Assembly (NCBI GenBank): GCA_007449985.2
Contig: VIIQ02000206.1
Location: forward strand, 1-64,000
Direction: 5' to 3'
Length of the DNA: 64,000 bases
Origin: Desmodesmus armatus
Lineage: Eukaryota > Chlorophyta > Chlorophyceae > Sphaeropleales > Scenedesmaceae
The position numbers were made by a program, and so were the translations under genes. The notes under the pieces were generated by a model. That model made no database searches. It worked only from the letters and a program-made list of their open reading frames with translations, and was not told where the DNA came from. This document shows positions 10,381 to 37,940 of this stretch, piece after piece (position 1 is the first letter of the stretch; every line of letters begins with the position of its first letter).

Positions 10381-12501
10381 GGTGGCCACGCAAGAAACGA
10401 GCAAAGTCAAAAAAAAGCTGCAGACGGAGCACGAACACTTTGGTGCTGCTTACTGGTTGCTTGCATATTTGTAGCAGCAACGCCGTCGGACAAAATGACA
10501 TATCGGGTAAACCTTGGGGGCCCGACGGAGTGCGACAACGGCGCGTGTGCGAATAGTATGAGCTGCCAAGCAAACAAACCACAACAAAGCAATCAGGCGA
10601 CGCTGTAGAATCAATCATGGTGGGACAACTGATGGTCGCGGTCGAAGGGGGTTGGTCGCGGTTGGTCAGACCAACGGGTGCGTCAGACCAACAAGTTGTT
10701 GGCAGGGGTTTCGCGAGGTGTTCATCGTCCAAAAAGCAATGCGGGCTGAAAAGAATCATGAGCAAGACGAAAAAAGGCCGAAGGGCAAGGTAAGAGCGCA
10801 GCGGTCACGGTCCAAGGGTGCAGCAAGGTTTGAACTTGACCGACCAATCCCGATGCCACGCTGTAGATATGGCTGGCGCCCTCCAACACCAACTGAACTG
10901 TTCATTCGAATGGAATTTCAGGCGTGGTGTAACGTGCGTGATGTCAGCACTGTTATTGAGCATGATTGCCCACATAGAAATTGGTGCCGGCCTGTCAGCC
11001 TTGGCGCATTGCGCTATGGTGAACATCACCCACTCCTTTCTTATTTTGGCAAGTTTCACATCCCAACACGCAGGCAGCAATTCCTGCACACCAAGGTGTC
11101 ACTCATCCTCACTTACAGGTTCAATTTCAACACAAGTTGCCATGTGGCACCAAGACACGACAGCCCGGGGTCAGTCACGCGCACAATTGTGCCCTTCAAT
11201 ACTCGCGCGCAAAGCTGTGTGCTGCACGCTCTGCACACTGTTTGCATCTGGCATGTTTGTGCATTTTTGACAAAGACAACGTGGACACAACCATGCAAAC
11301 AGTGCAGCCCTAACATGCCATCACAGCTCTGGGCACTCCGAGTTCCTCGCCAAGCGTCAAGCATTCACCACCACCGCAACACACAACACCACACTCCCTG
11401 CTGAAATGCAAGCCTGTCGGGGGTAAAACCCCATCTTTCTGCATACAGCGTGGCACTGTAAGAACCCCCCCCAGGCCTTGAGCTCCCTGCTTTTGGTGAG
11501 TAGTGCTGAAGCCCGGCCCAGCAGTGGCTGGTATGCAATGAAAGCCCAAGCCGCAACTCAGGACAACTGGCATGCATTGTAGAAAAGGCCAAGTAGCGCG
11601 TGCACCTGCGAAAGTGCCAGCTTGAAGCAATGTACCAGCCAAACTTGGCATGCTCTGCGCAGAGCTCAACCACCTCCTGTCATCCTTCGAAACCAGCCTG
11701 AAGGCTGAGAGCACTGGCACACCTCAGGTCTCCCTGCATAACCCCCACCCTGAGGGCGCGCAACAGCCTGTGCTTTCTGCGCACATGCGCAACATGCCAA
11801 GCTGATTACTTGCAGCAACCAAAGCAAGGCGCACTCCTTGATGCGCCCAACAACCAGCCTGAGAACCACTCTCTGACAATGCCCAATGCCATGCTTGGCG
11901 CCCCGCCAAGCAGGACACGTAGTCTGTGTGTCACTGGACACAACGTGTTGTTTCAAGGATAAGGGGGGTTGCCCCCCACCGGCTGGCCACACACACAACA
12001 GCCGAAGCTGCCGGGGGCCCAAGGTCTAGCATCACACCGATGAGAGGCACAAGGTGTTCCCACCGCCTGTCGATCTGATCACCGGGATCAAAGGAGCTGA
12101 AAAGCAGCTGGCACAGCACGCCCCACACTTCTGCTTCACAGGAAGCTCAAAGGGTTTGCACAGGCAACCACCAGTACGACCACATTGCGATTGTGGCATC
12201 GGAAGGGCAATCCACCCCAGACCAGCAAGCAACGCCAGAATGCAATGCACTCATCCATCCATTGTCGTTTCAGCAATGCGGCTAGACTGATACAGACATG
12301 TCAAGAAAGCCAGCCATACTGCACCAGCAGCATTTCTGTCGCGCTGCTGCAGATGCATGGTGCACTCCTAGAACATAATCACCCAGGAGCAGGCTGCAGC
12401 TGCTGCTGTCGTACTGGCTTGACCCGTCTGCAAACAGCACCCCCTGCTACACACGGGCCCACACAATCTTGGGAACGAACAAAACCGCAGGCCCAACAAC
12501 C
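10381..12501. other. Intergenic stretch, no gene recognised
   Basis: This holds the promoter side of the small secreted gene and the downstream side of the esterase locus. A 250-codon plus-strand frame at 10652-11404 lacks any recognisable domain or splice context and is probably chance. No RNA gene was seen. Confidence 0.45.
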
Positions 12502-12698
12502 TCATTTGCCGCTGGCTGCGGCCGCAGGCCTTGGCCTGGTGGGCCGCCGCTGATTGCTGGCAGCTCGCTCCACCCTTGTACTCCTGCCCATCCCAGCACC
12601 AGCAGCACCAGCACGAGCAGCCCCAACCGCCTTGCGCTGCAACTGCTGGGTAAAGAACTTCCAGGATTGCTGGTACACAAACCCTGGCCACGGGTGGT
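12502..12698 (-). CDS. Second copy of the esterase last exon (alternative 3' terminal exon)
   Basis: After an acceptor (ACTAACAG at 12699) the frame reads (G)DHPWPGFVYQQSWKFFTQQL and runs to a TGA at 12502, 65 codons including the stop. It begins in phase 1, exactly as needed after esterase exon 8, and carries the same catalytic-His motif as exon 9 (13255-13179), but has a longer basic, Ala-rich tail (AARAGAAGAG and SNQRRPTRPRP). It can be an alternative terminal exon giving a longer isoform, or the last trace of a lost second gene. No other exons of such a gene lie nearby. Confidence 0.65.
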
Positions 12699-13178
12699 CT
12701 GTTAGTAACATTGAAAATAACAAGCGGAAGGGGAGCAAAACAGCAACAGCGACAATGTGTCAATATCAACACCTGCAGGGCTGTGTTGGCGCACTTGCTG
12801 CGCCGCCAAGGTGGATTGCAGAGCAGGAAAGGGCACAGGATTATCTGCGTGCCTTCATTAAAACTGCAGACACACGTCTGGGCCCTGCAAGACAAACCGG
12901 CAATAGCTGCTAAAGCAACAGGTGCGCAAACCACCTGACACGGCAAAGTACCAACAAACCAATCTCAGATCCGCAGCACAGCACAGACACTACAGCACAG
13001 CTAAACACAGTGTGACGGCTCGACCTGGCGCGATAGCCAGGCCGCAAAATATAGCAAGCGGTGCAGTGTCATGCTGAGAGTGTCAAACCCATGTACCCCG
13101 CAACAATCAGGCTGCAAAACAATTTGCTGGGGCCTGTAACCTCTAACAATCTGCTACACTGCGGCTGGGGTTGGCTAA

Positions 13179-16100
13179 CTAGCGGCCAATTGTCTGCTTC
13201 TGTTGCTGTAGGAAGGCCCAGGACTGTTCGTATACGTAGCCGGGCCAGGGGTGATCTGTGGGGGAGGGAACGGGGAGAACAGCAGCAGGGTTTTGCAGCT
13301 CAGTCTCTATACCCATGTGCATCAACAAAGGTATGATAAGAGGCAGTCAGTAATAGCCCCAAGCAAGCTTCTCTCTGTGACTCCCTTCACGCCTTGGTTA
13401 CCCAATTGACCTCCTCCCTGTGACACCCTGCACCCAAAACTTGAACCTCTATCGCTTGATACAATCCATGCCTGCACGCCCCACCCCCCTTGAGGCCTGG
13501 CAGTCTCAACCATCTCATCCTAAGCCTTAGACAGCCACTTCCAGCCACCACAAAGGGAATGATCTTGCTGGAGTGTGAGAGAGAAGTCTCACACTCCAGC
13601 GAGATCCGTCCCCCTTTGTGGTGGCTGGAAGTGGCTGTCTAAGGCTCAGGATGAGCTGGTTATGACCCGCAGGACAGCAGTACAATAGTAGCCTGCGCTG
13701 CATACACGTCTGAAAGCTGAAAGGTAGTTTATGTGTGCGAACGCTCCGTCCTGCGCTCAACTGTCAGTAATGTGCGACTTGCAGGGCCTGGTCTACGATA
13801 CACTCCCTCAAACATGCACTTCCCCCAACCCGGTTCTATGTCTCCAAACGGTAGCCCTCTGGTAACCAAGCGGCCCTCACCTGTATCGTGCAGTACGTGT
13901 GTCATGCCGCACAGCTTGGCAGGGGGAGCTCCCGCCTTTTTGCCGCAAAAGTCTGTGCACTGCATCTGTGCATCGCTCACAACAGGTCCGGCCATCGCAC
14001 CGTTGCTGCCGCAGCCATTGCGCGATGCGCGGAACTGAGCAGCCTCGATGGCAGACAGGAAGTTCACGCCATCCACCGCGATCTGTGGGTAGGGTTAGCA
14101 CAGGAACGCAAACAACACGTCACAGCAGCCGTGGAGACAATGCAGACAGTTCACAGGCGGGTGTACTCATATGCTGTCTCCATTACATTTATATATAGTA
14201 TCAACCTGAGGCAACTTGACCGCCTGAAGGTTGCACATGGTGGTCCTGTGAAGTTGCTGGGGGATGCGACAGGGCAAAGCGCCCAGCTGTACTGGGTTTG
14301 GGTTGAGGGTTTAGGGGGTTGAGGGTTGAGGTTGAGGGCTAGGGGTTCAGAGCCCCCCTCCAAGCGCCCAGCTGTATTGGCTGAACTGCATTCCTGTGGC
14401 TGTTCAGGGGTGCCCAGCGGCAGTGCAGCTGGACACATGCGCAAGCGTGTACTTCAATACACAAGCTGACATGCCTGACTCCAGAATGCAGACAGTGCAT
14501 GTACCATGGTATGCGAGACTACGGCCTTGCAAATGTCAGGTCACCAGCGCCTACCTGTCTGTTGTATGTGATGAAGGGGTCTTTCACCCCGTGCATCTTC
14601 AGGAAGGCTGCCGGGGGCCCATTGTTACACTTGCCACTCTTGACGTAGTCGGCACCCACACCTCCCAGGATGTCAACCGCAGCAGTGATCATGCGAGGGA
14701 CCACTGAGGACTGCAAGCAGCAGACAGCACATGATATGTTGGTCATCAGCATGATTGCAAGCTTGTGTGTGTGGACACTGCTATGTGGCTGAATGCCTTA
14801 TGTGTTGGAGTGTTATTTGTCCGTAACAAATACGAACCCGCACCACCGGCAAGAGAGAAGGGCTCATGGGGGGGGGGGGGTACTAGACTGTACCGATCTG
14901 ACAGCTTTCCACTCTGTCTCTCTCAGACTCAGGGTCATGTGTGTCTCACCTGGGCCCTTGGGTGCCAGTGCACAACAGACCCCACACAAGGCTTGTTACC
15001 TCACCTGGCACAGCAGCACATGCACCAACATGCCGCCAGAGGACTCGCCAGTCAGCAGGACCTGCAGACACAGGGCATCCCAACAGCAGTCCTCAGCAAC
15101 CACAGGACAAGCAGCCAGACACACTGTGGGGCACTGACTCAGCCTGGGTTACTAACCCTGGGTAGTACCCAGCTGAGCAAGCTAACTGCTGTGTATCGCA
15201 GGAAGGGTTTGCAACTGTACCACAGCAACAGCAGTTAGGCAGTGCATCACACGTGTGCCAGGAACATGTGAGCATGTCCACAAAAACACATGCAACATAA
15301 GCCGCCAGACGTATTGACATGCATCGGTCCATATCATTGCCGCCTCACCTGCCCCTTGTTCACTGCAAACTTGTTGGGTATGTCCTGCATGACTGTCTCA
15401 ACAAAGCCCACATCATCTACGCTGCGGTCCACACAAACGCCGATGGAGCACTGCCAGAAGAGTACATTGAAGAACTGCAGCGGGAAACAGCAGTGGTGGT
15501 TGCACACATGCAGGTGCAGCAGCAGCAGCAGCATGTTCAGTTCACGCAATGAAGCACTGCCAGACGCCCACGGTCATGGACTGCACTTACCAAAACGGCA
15601 GTGGTGCGACACAGGTGCATCAGCAACAGCACCGGTCGCTGCTGCAAAACGCGCATCGCAGTCCCCCCACCCTTCCCCAAAAAAGGGGCCTGACATGTCT
15701 GAATCTGCTGCCTTGTCCATTTGATGCCATGTTGCCAGTGCCGGCACTGCCTATTGACTGGGGGTACACTATGTTGGCCCGCTCACCAAAGACGCCCACC
15801 CTGCTGACTGTCTCCCCCAACCGCCTCACATGTGCACGCCGGCACTTCAGCTCGTGTGCATTCGCAGCAATCACCCTCTATGAAACAGCCCCCCCCCCCC
15901 CCACCACCACCATCACCCCCCCCCAAACCCCTCCCCGGGCCCATACCCAGGCCTCACCTGTCTGAACTTGCTGCCTTGTCCGTCTGATGCCATGTTGCCA
16001 GTGCCGGCACTGCCTGTTGACTGAGGGTACACGATGATCGCCTGCTCACCAAACAGACGGACAGTGTGGTCCCAGCTGTGGAAATTAACAGGAGGATGGC

Positions 16101-17389
16101 AGGATAGTGCGGCAGCGGCAGCGGCAGCAACAGCACAGGGTGGTTGGTGTACGTGTGCAGGCTGTGCAAAAACAGCAACTGTACATGCTGGGATATGGCC
16201 CTGCCCTCCCCCCCTCCCCATTCCCCCCCCCCCCCCCGCCCCCTACCTCAACTCCTTCTTTCGGATATCATGCTCAACTCGTCATACTGCTTCTGGCTGC
16301 TTGATATGTGTCAGCACACAACTCCCTCCCTTGGAGACGACGAAAAATAGGCATTCCCTCCCCTGGATACGACTGAAGCATAGGCCTCCACAGACTCTGG
16401 CAGTGCTGCCGACACTGCCTGGCACAGAATAGCAAAACCAACATAAGGCTCACTCACGTTGGGTTGATGTCTGATGCATCAATTGGCCGCCCAACCTGCA
16501 CACATACACAGTGACAGTCAGCACAACCAGCACAAGCAAGATAAGTCTGGTCCACTACTGCTGCTGCGCTTTCAGATTGAGCATCACGTCACAATGCACC
16601 ACTTCAGCACTGTGCATATTCCTCGAGTCCTCGAATCCCTCTTGTCCCCCCCCCCCCACCCCACCACCACCCCCACCCTCAAGGCTCTTAGCTCACCTTT
16701 TGTGAGATGTTATCCATGGTGTTCCAGAACACGCCATGCAGGTGGAACCACACAGGGAACTTCTTACTGCCATCGTAGCTGCTAGGCACGTACACATGTG
16801 CCCAACGCTTGCGGCCTGTGCACAGTGACACGCACACAAAGTGATGCAATGGGGTGAGTGGTTGCGCAGCTGCTTGCTGTTGCTGATTGCCACTGCTGTC
16901 CCAGCAACAAAGAAATAAGCAGGTGCACTGCTGCGGTTATGGGCTGGCAGGTTGGCTGTGGTTGGACAGTACAGTGTGTGTTGATGCGACCCTCAACCCC
17001 TGAGCATGCCTGCTGGCATTACATTCTGCCTGGTTGCTGCCAGCACTGCCGAGTAATAATGCTTGTGTATCTATTCGCACGCCTTATGCGAACACCCTGT
17101 GGTTGTCTGGGGCCCTCAACCAACAATCCCACAACAGCACCTCAACTGCACCAAGTCAGAACTGCCAATACAGCTGACTTCTGAGGGGAGCGTCTCGCCA
17201 CGGGAATCAGCTGGGCATGTAAACACCTTGATGATTGTAGTAGATTCTGCACGCGGGAGCCAGCCAACTGCCCACTCCAGCACGCCACTCTCCTCCTGCC
17301 TTTTTGCAGTGACATGACGTGTCGCATGCGCTAGCTGCTGTGGCAAAGAGTGCGATAGACAGACCGAGAATCAAAATCACACGAGCCAT
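13179..17389 (-). CDS. Secreted alpha/beta-hydrolase esterase (PHB-depolymerase/LpqC-like)
   Basis: Nine exons: 17389-17227, 16815-16697, 16534-16457 region (38 nt, VGRPIDASDINP), 16075-15958, 15474-15349, 15061-15005, 14710-14555, 14082-13881 and 13255-13179. All phases agree, giving 351 residues and TAG at 13179. Residues 1-20 (MARVILILGLSIALFATAAS) are a signal peptide; a Cys-rich stretch follows. The core has the family order: WAHVYVPSSYDGSKK with FHLHG (oxyanion side, about 57-80), VDDVGFVETVM, the nucleophile elbow TGESSGG (Ser), GVKDPFITYN (likely acid Asp) and DHPWPG (catalytic His). These match secreted polyhydroxybutyrate-depolymerase or feruloyl-esterase-like enzymes of the LpqC group, which cleave polymer or wall esters. 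The exact substrate cannot be told. It lies just downstream of the methyl-CpG-binding-like gene on the same strand. Confidence 0.85.
13507..13661. repeat. Near-perfect palindrome, stem about 60 bp, short loop
   Basis: The left arm from 13514 (CTCATCCTAAGCCTTAGACA) is the reverse complement of the right arm ending at 13655. The arms differ by single bases and a few small indels, with a loop around GAGAGAAG. It sits in the last intron of the esterase gene. It may be a foldback element, a MITE or a hairpin RNA precursor. Confidence 0.85.
14300..14352 (+). repeat. Short telomere-like tract
   Basis: Degenerate units of GGTTTAGGG and GGTTGAGGG are packed in intron 7 of the esterase gene. They resemble plant/algal telomere repeats. 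AAGCGCCCAGCTGTA occurs on both sides (about 14277 and 14363). Confidence 0.4.
15691..15788 (-). pseudogene. Decayed copy of esterase exon 4
   Basis: Reads IVYPQSIGSAGTGNMASNGQ, matching exon 4 (IVYPQSTGSAGTGNMASDGQ) 263 bp away, with about 90 percent nucleotide identity by eye. The copy includes the donor region, but GTGAGG has become GTCAGG, and the acceptor end is missing. It lies in intron 4 and cannot be spliced normally. Confidence 0.8.
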
Positions 17390-18347
17390 GTTGTGGCGCG
17401 GCAGAGCGACTAGCTTGTCAACCTAGTGACTACAGCAGTAGCAAGAGGACTGCAGCTACACAGCCAAGTCCCCTCTATAGATAGCAGAACTTTTACAAAA
17501 ACGTATCCGCAGCAAGTGCAGTGGCCACGGTGGCGGAAGGGCCACGGAGCAGGAGCACGTTGAACGGTGCAACGGTTGAGAGTGGGAGCACAAGTGTGTG
17601 TGATCTCGTGGGCCTTTCGATAGCTTCACTACTGCCGTAGCTTGCCGTAGATTAAGTAGTGAGCGCTGAAACAGTTCCACCTGCATCCGTTTCCGCTGAG
17701 GTTCCGCAGCTGCTGCTCCCTTCTGTCAGCAGCTGAATAGAAGCCTGCTGCCCGTGCACCCACCGAAGCGGTTGGCAGAAGATGCATTCAACTTTAAGAG
17801 TTCATTTTTCAGACCAAGAGCACAGCTCAGCAGCTTGTTGCTGTGGGTACCAGCAGCGCTGTGCCTGGCGCTCAGCAGCAGCACACTCAGCACATTGCTT
17901 CACACAAGTGGCTGCACAAGGTGATTGCCATGGCACAACTCGACGAACAGTGGAGCCATATCACAGCAGCACCATCACACACTCTGAACCATAAGGACAC
18001 CTGGGCGCCACACCATTGCAAAGGCAGCACATTCATCCCACTGCATTAGCCAGCAGTACCCGCAGGCTCAACAGGCAGACAGCCATCTCAACACAGCAGC
18101 AACAGCAGGCCAGCAAACACCCTCACCCATGACCGCTGAGTGCCACAACGGGAGCCTTGCAGGAACCTGCATACTCAGTCCAATGCAGCTGCCAGTTGTC
18201 ACCTAGTGCCACCTGCAACCGCACAAAGCGCTAATCCAGCAGCAGTAGGCTTACCAGCCAGACAGCCATGTAAACTCGACAGCAAAAGCAGGCCAGCACA
18301 CACTCTTACCCATGACGACTGCCACACCATCACACGAACCCCCAAAT
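17390..18347. other. Intergenic: esterase promoter and 3' side of the methyl-CpG-binding-like gene
   Basis: No gene seen. Both flanking genes are on the minus strand, so this holds the 3' end of one and the promoter of the other. CAG-rich patches occur at 17830-17900. Confidence 0.5.
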
Positions 18348-33958
<15,611 letters not shown>

Positions 33959-34727
33959 CGCGTGTGTGTTCTTCGATGAAAAAAATGCATGCAGTATGAC
34001 GATGTGTTTGTGTATGCAGCACCAACCAATCACGATCGTGGGTCTTCGACGCCGATGACGCAATCGGTCAGGGTTCAAAACTCCGCGACTCCGGTCCCTT
34101 TCTCCGCCAAACTCCTAAAATGTCAACCCATTTCTTCCCTTTCCTCCGGAAAAGAGACAATCTCGTGTTATCCTCTCAGCGGCTGCTGCGAATCTCGGCT
34201 ACGCAAGTCGGCATGTTTCAACAAGCAAGTCACGCACGCAATCCACGCGATTGTGCCAAGCGCCTGCCTACAGCCATCACGAACGGTCATCCTGAATCAA
34301 TTCGCCGGCCTTCCAGCAGCCACTCCTTGGAGGTGACCGACAAGGCAGGCCGAGGCTGACACAATGTTTCGACACCTTCATCGGTATGTCACGTATCACA
34401 TTGACTTTTCGGAGAATCCTTGTGTATCAGCAACTACACAGCTTTCGACCTCCGCAAAAGCCTTCTAATGAACGACCCTTGTATCACGTCAACGATCGGA
34501 ACCAACTCAGAGCTGACTTGACACACATGGTGGGCGCACACTGCCCTTTCAGGTGGGTGCGCTATACTGGAAGAGGCTTCAACAGTACCACACGCTGCTT
34601 GCAAACAGCCAGTGACGTGCTGTGGGCTCAGCCTGGCACCTGAGGCTAAGTTTCACAAGGCCCGGGTGTACTCACAAGGCCCGGCTGACAGCGTTTCCAT
34701 GGCCTAATTGTTGGCCCTGCAAGCATC
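33959..34727. other. Divergent promoter region
   Basis: This separates the start of the methyl-CpG-binding-like gene (minus) from the beta-helix membrane-protein gene (plus), so it should carry both promoters. No clear element was seen. A short possible first exon for the plus gene, ATGTTTCGACACCTTCATCG before GTATGT (34364), was noted but not used. Confidence 0.45.
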
Positions 34728-37700
34728 ATGCCATCATGGCAATGGTTGCATGGCCCTGAGGGTGCATGCCATGTAGTATCGTGTAGCACCATCATGAACC
34801 CCAGGGCCGATGCAGCATGCGGACTCCCTAAGTTGGGGCCTGACTGTCACAGTCTTGCGCTGTTGTTGTTGTGCCCCCTCTGCAGGGCTTGCAGGCGTGC
34901 CTGGTCTTCAGCCCCACTGCTATGGCTGTCCCTGCTGTGCCTCTGCATGGCCTTGGTCAACGCGCAACCCCAGGGAGCAACACCACACTGCCAGCTCACC
35001 ATCCTTGGTGGTGATGACGGCAAGCTGCAGCAGGCGAGCATGGCCTGCACTGGCACCCCCACAGCCACTGTACGCCTCAACTCCACTTACTTGGGGAACT
35101 TTCAAGACAGCTTCAGTGGAGTCAATCTAGTTGCCAGCTGCGATTTCAACTTGACCAATGGGGACCTGTGCTTGGTCACCCTCTGTAGTGGGGGCATGGT
35201 GCTGCGGGACAGCAGTGTGTCCCTGGTGCGAGGCATTCCCTTGGCAGGCATCGTGTGTGTGGTGCACAACAGTAGCTTGGAGGTGCACAACAGCACCTTT
35301 GCTAACAACCAGGTCCGGCCACTCATGGTGGGGGGCCGAGCTAGCGTGGTGTTGCATTCCAGCACTGTCTCCAACAATGTGGTCAATGCTGGTGGTGGTG
35401 GTATGTGGGTGGAGGGAAATGCACGCGTGGTTATCACTGGTGGCAGCAGCATCAACAACAACACAGCTGTCGACAATGGTGGCGGGCTGGCTGCTTTTGA
35501 AAATGCAAGTGTCACTCTCAATGGTAGCACCAGTGTGCACCACAACACAGCACGCGTGAGTCGTCCGAGTTACCGCATTCAGGCCCATGGTGGAGATGGT
35601 GGAGGGGTGGGTGCATATGGAAATGCCACAATCACCCTCTCTGGTGGCAGCAGCGTGCATCACAACTTCGCTGAAGATGAGGGTGGCGGTGTTGATGTTG
35701 GTGAGAGTGTTGTGCTGACGATTGACCATGGCAGTGTGCACAACAACACTGCTACATATGGTGGTGGTTTGTCTGCTAAAGGCACAGCCAGGGTAAACAT
35801 CACCCACAGCAGCATGTCTGGCAACACCGCTGTATATGGTGGCGGGGGGTTGGCTGTTCATGGAGATGCTTATGTTGCTGTCACAAATGGCAGTACTGTC
35901 AGCAGCAATACAGTCACTGATTTGAGATCCGATGGAGAGGGCGGAGGGCTTCGTGCATGGGAAAATGCGACCGTCTTACTCACTGACAGCAGCGTGCTCC
36001 ACAATTTCGCCATGAAGAGTGGTGGGGGGGTTTATGTGAATGGGTTTGGCCATTGGGTTAAATCTCTGACCATTCACAACAGCAGTATACACAACAATAC
36101 TGCTGCCGAGAATGGTGGTGGTGGTGTTGCCAAGGGAGGCAGCAAGGTTACAATATCCAACAGCACAATTGATGGCAACACCCGGTGTAGAATGGCATTC
36201 AGGGCAGGTGGTGGCATTGGGGTACTCTTTGGCTCACATGCGTCTTTGGTACTCTGCAATAGTTGCCGCATCTCCAAGAACCGAGCCTTGGATGGCAACG
36301 GTGGGGGCATTAACGTGTTTGGCGCGGTTGTGGTGAACATCAGTGATGACTGCAGCATTGCCGGCAACAGTTGCTCAGGGGGTGTGGGCGGAGGTATTTC
36401 TGTTGGGTTGCCTTGTGACGTCCACTTTGGACTCAAGGGCCGTTTGGAGGTGGATGGTACTTCCTGTTATGCCCGCGGCACTAGAGTCACCATAAGCAGC
36501 AGCAGCATCACCAACAACACCAGCAACACTGGTGCTGGTGGAGGTTTGGCTGTTGGAGCAGATTCACTTGTTACCTTGTTGAATGGCACCCAACTTGTGG
36601 GCAACACAGCCAATAGTTCAGGTGGGGCGGTGGGTGTCATTGGTTCGGCATCCTTTGAGGCAGATGACACAGTGTTTTGGTCAGGAAACAGCGTGCCTCC
36701 TGGCTTTGTTGGAAGCACACTTGTTGCTTTTGAAAACTCTACTATCTCACTCCCCTCCCACGGGAGTCTTACAAAGTGCAACAGCAGCGTCTACCTGGGC
36801 AGGACCCCTTGTGGTATTGGCGAGACCCTACAACATGATGTGTGCCTGTGTTGTCCTCCCCACACGTTCAGTTTCACCAACACCACCTGCACAATTTGCC
36901 CAGCCAACGCTGCATGTCCTGGGGCAAGCATTGTGAAGCCGCTGCTTGGTTATTGGTCATCTGCGCCTACCTCTATTCAGATGCACCGTTGCCCTCTGTT
37001 CAAGACCGCATGTGAATATCTTGATGAGTCTCGCATGTGCAAGGAGGGGTACCGCGGGACCTTGTGTGGTGACTGCCAGCTGCCGGACTATGGCATGTTG
37101 AGCCCTATGCGGTGTGGCAAGTGCATGCGACCCCCTGTGCAGCTTGGGTTGTACATTTTCCTCAGCTCCCTCACCACTTCGTTTGTGACTTACACGGTTC
37201 ATGCCACCTGGCAAGAGAACCTGAGGGGGGACCGCACAGTCCTTATCACGGACAATATCAAGGTGCTGGTGTTGTTCCTGCAGTACCTCGTCATCATAGG
37301 TAGTGTGTCAGTGCCGTGGCCACTGTCTGATGTGCAGCAGTGGCTGCAGGCTGTAGGCATTGTGGTCACCATGGGGTCAGGGCAGGCACTGTCGCTTGAT
37401 TGCTGGTTGTATCACTATGCATGGTCGGCCACACTCCCCATCGCCATTCAGCGCTTGTTGGTGTACTTCTTGGCACCAGCGTTTGTGCTGGTGGTGGTGT
37501 TGATGCTGCAGTGGTTTTGGTGGGCCTTGCTGCGTTGGCTGATGCCTCTGTTCAGGCCGTCAAGGCGGGCCGTAAGGAGTGCCACACAGTCTAGCACACA
37601 GAGCCCTTGGGTGCTGCTGCGCAAGCTGCCTGTGACTGTGCTGGTGCTTGTGTTCTACGCCTTCCCCACCGTGGTTCGCGCGTCCCTCAGCTTTTTTGCA

Positions 37701-37940
37701 TGCCTCACGATTGATGAGCCTCTGGCTGCTCTGCAAGAGCATCAGGCTGTTCCAGTGGGTGCCACTGCCCCCCTCACCCACTACTGGGGCTATTGGGTCA
37801 GCGCAATCGACCAGCAATGTTTTTCTGGGTATCATCTGCGCTGGGCTTTGGGCCTTGGCTTGCCCTCCGTCCTGCTGTGGTGTGTCGCTGTGCCTGTTGC
37901 CACAGGTGTGGGGCTCTACGTGTGCCGCAGCCGGGCTGAC
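34728..37940 (+). CDS. Beta-helix / multipass membrane protein, 5' part, interrupted by a transposon
   Basis: 1071 codons without intron up to the insertion site. A hydrophobic signal (APLLWLSLLCLCMALVNA) lies at residues about 64-82; ATG 34795 is an alternative start. Residues about 130-680 are polymorphic-membrane-protein-like repeats: SSVHNNTA or SxIxxNTA steps alternating with GGGLxxxGNAxVxI, the form of a right-handed beta-helix, rich in N-glycosylation sites (NNT, NST). A Cys-rich segment follows (CCPPHTFSFTNTTCTICPAN, CxxGYRGTLCGDC), then at least five membrane spans. Such surface proteins form large families in chlorophytes; function is unknown. The frame runs into the transposon and stops at 37997, so the native protein is cut. 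Confidence 0.85.

Noticed and set aside
10652..11404. 250-codon plus-strand open frame
   Set aside because: No domain, no splice context, odd composition; probably chance.
15545..15625. Possible extra esterase exon ending GTTTTG before GTAAGT
   Set aside because: Exons 4 and 5 already join in phase and give the conserved order; inserting it adds residues not expected in the family.
34364..34390. Possible tiny first exon (ATG...CATCG before GTATGT) for the beta-helix gene
   Set aside because: No acceptor with matching phase was evident before 34728, and the long frame has its own start and signal.
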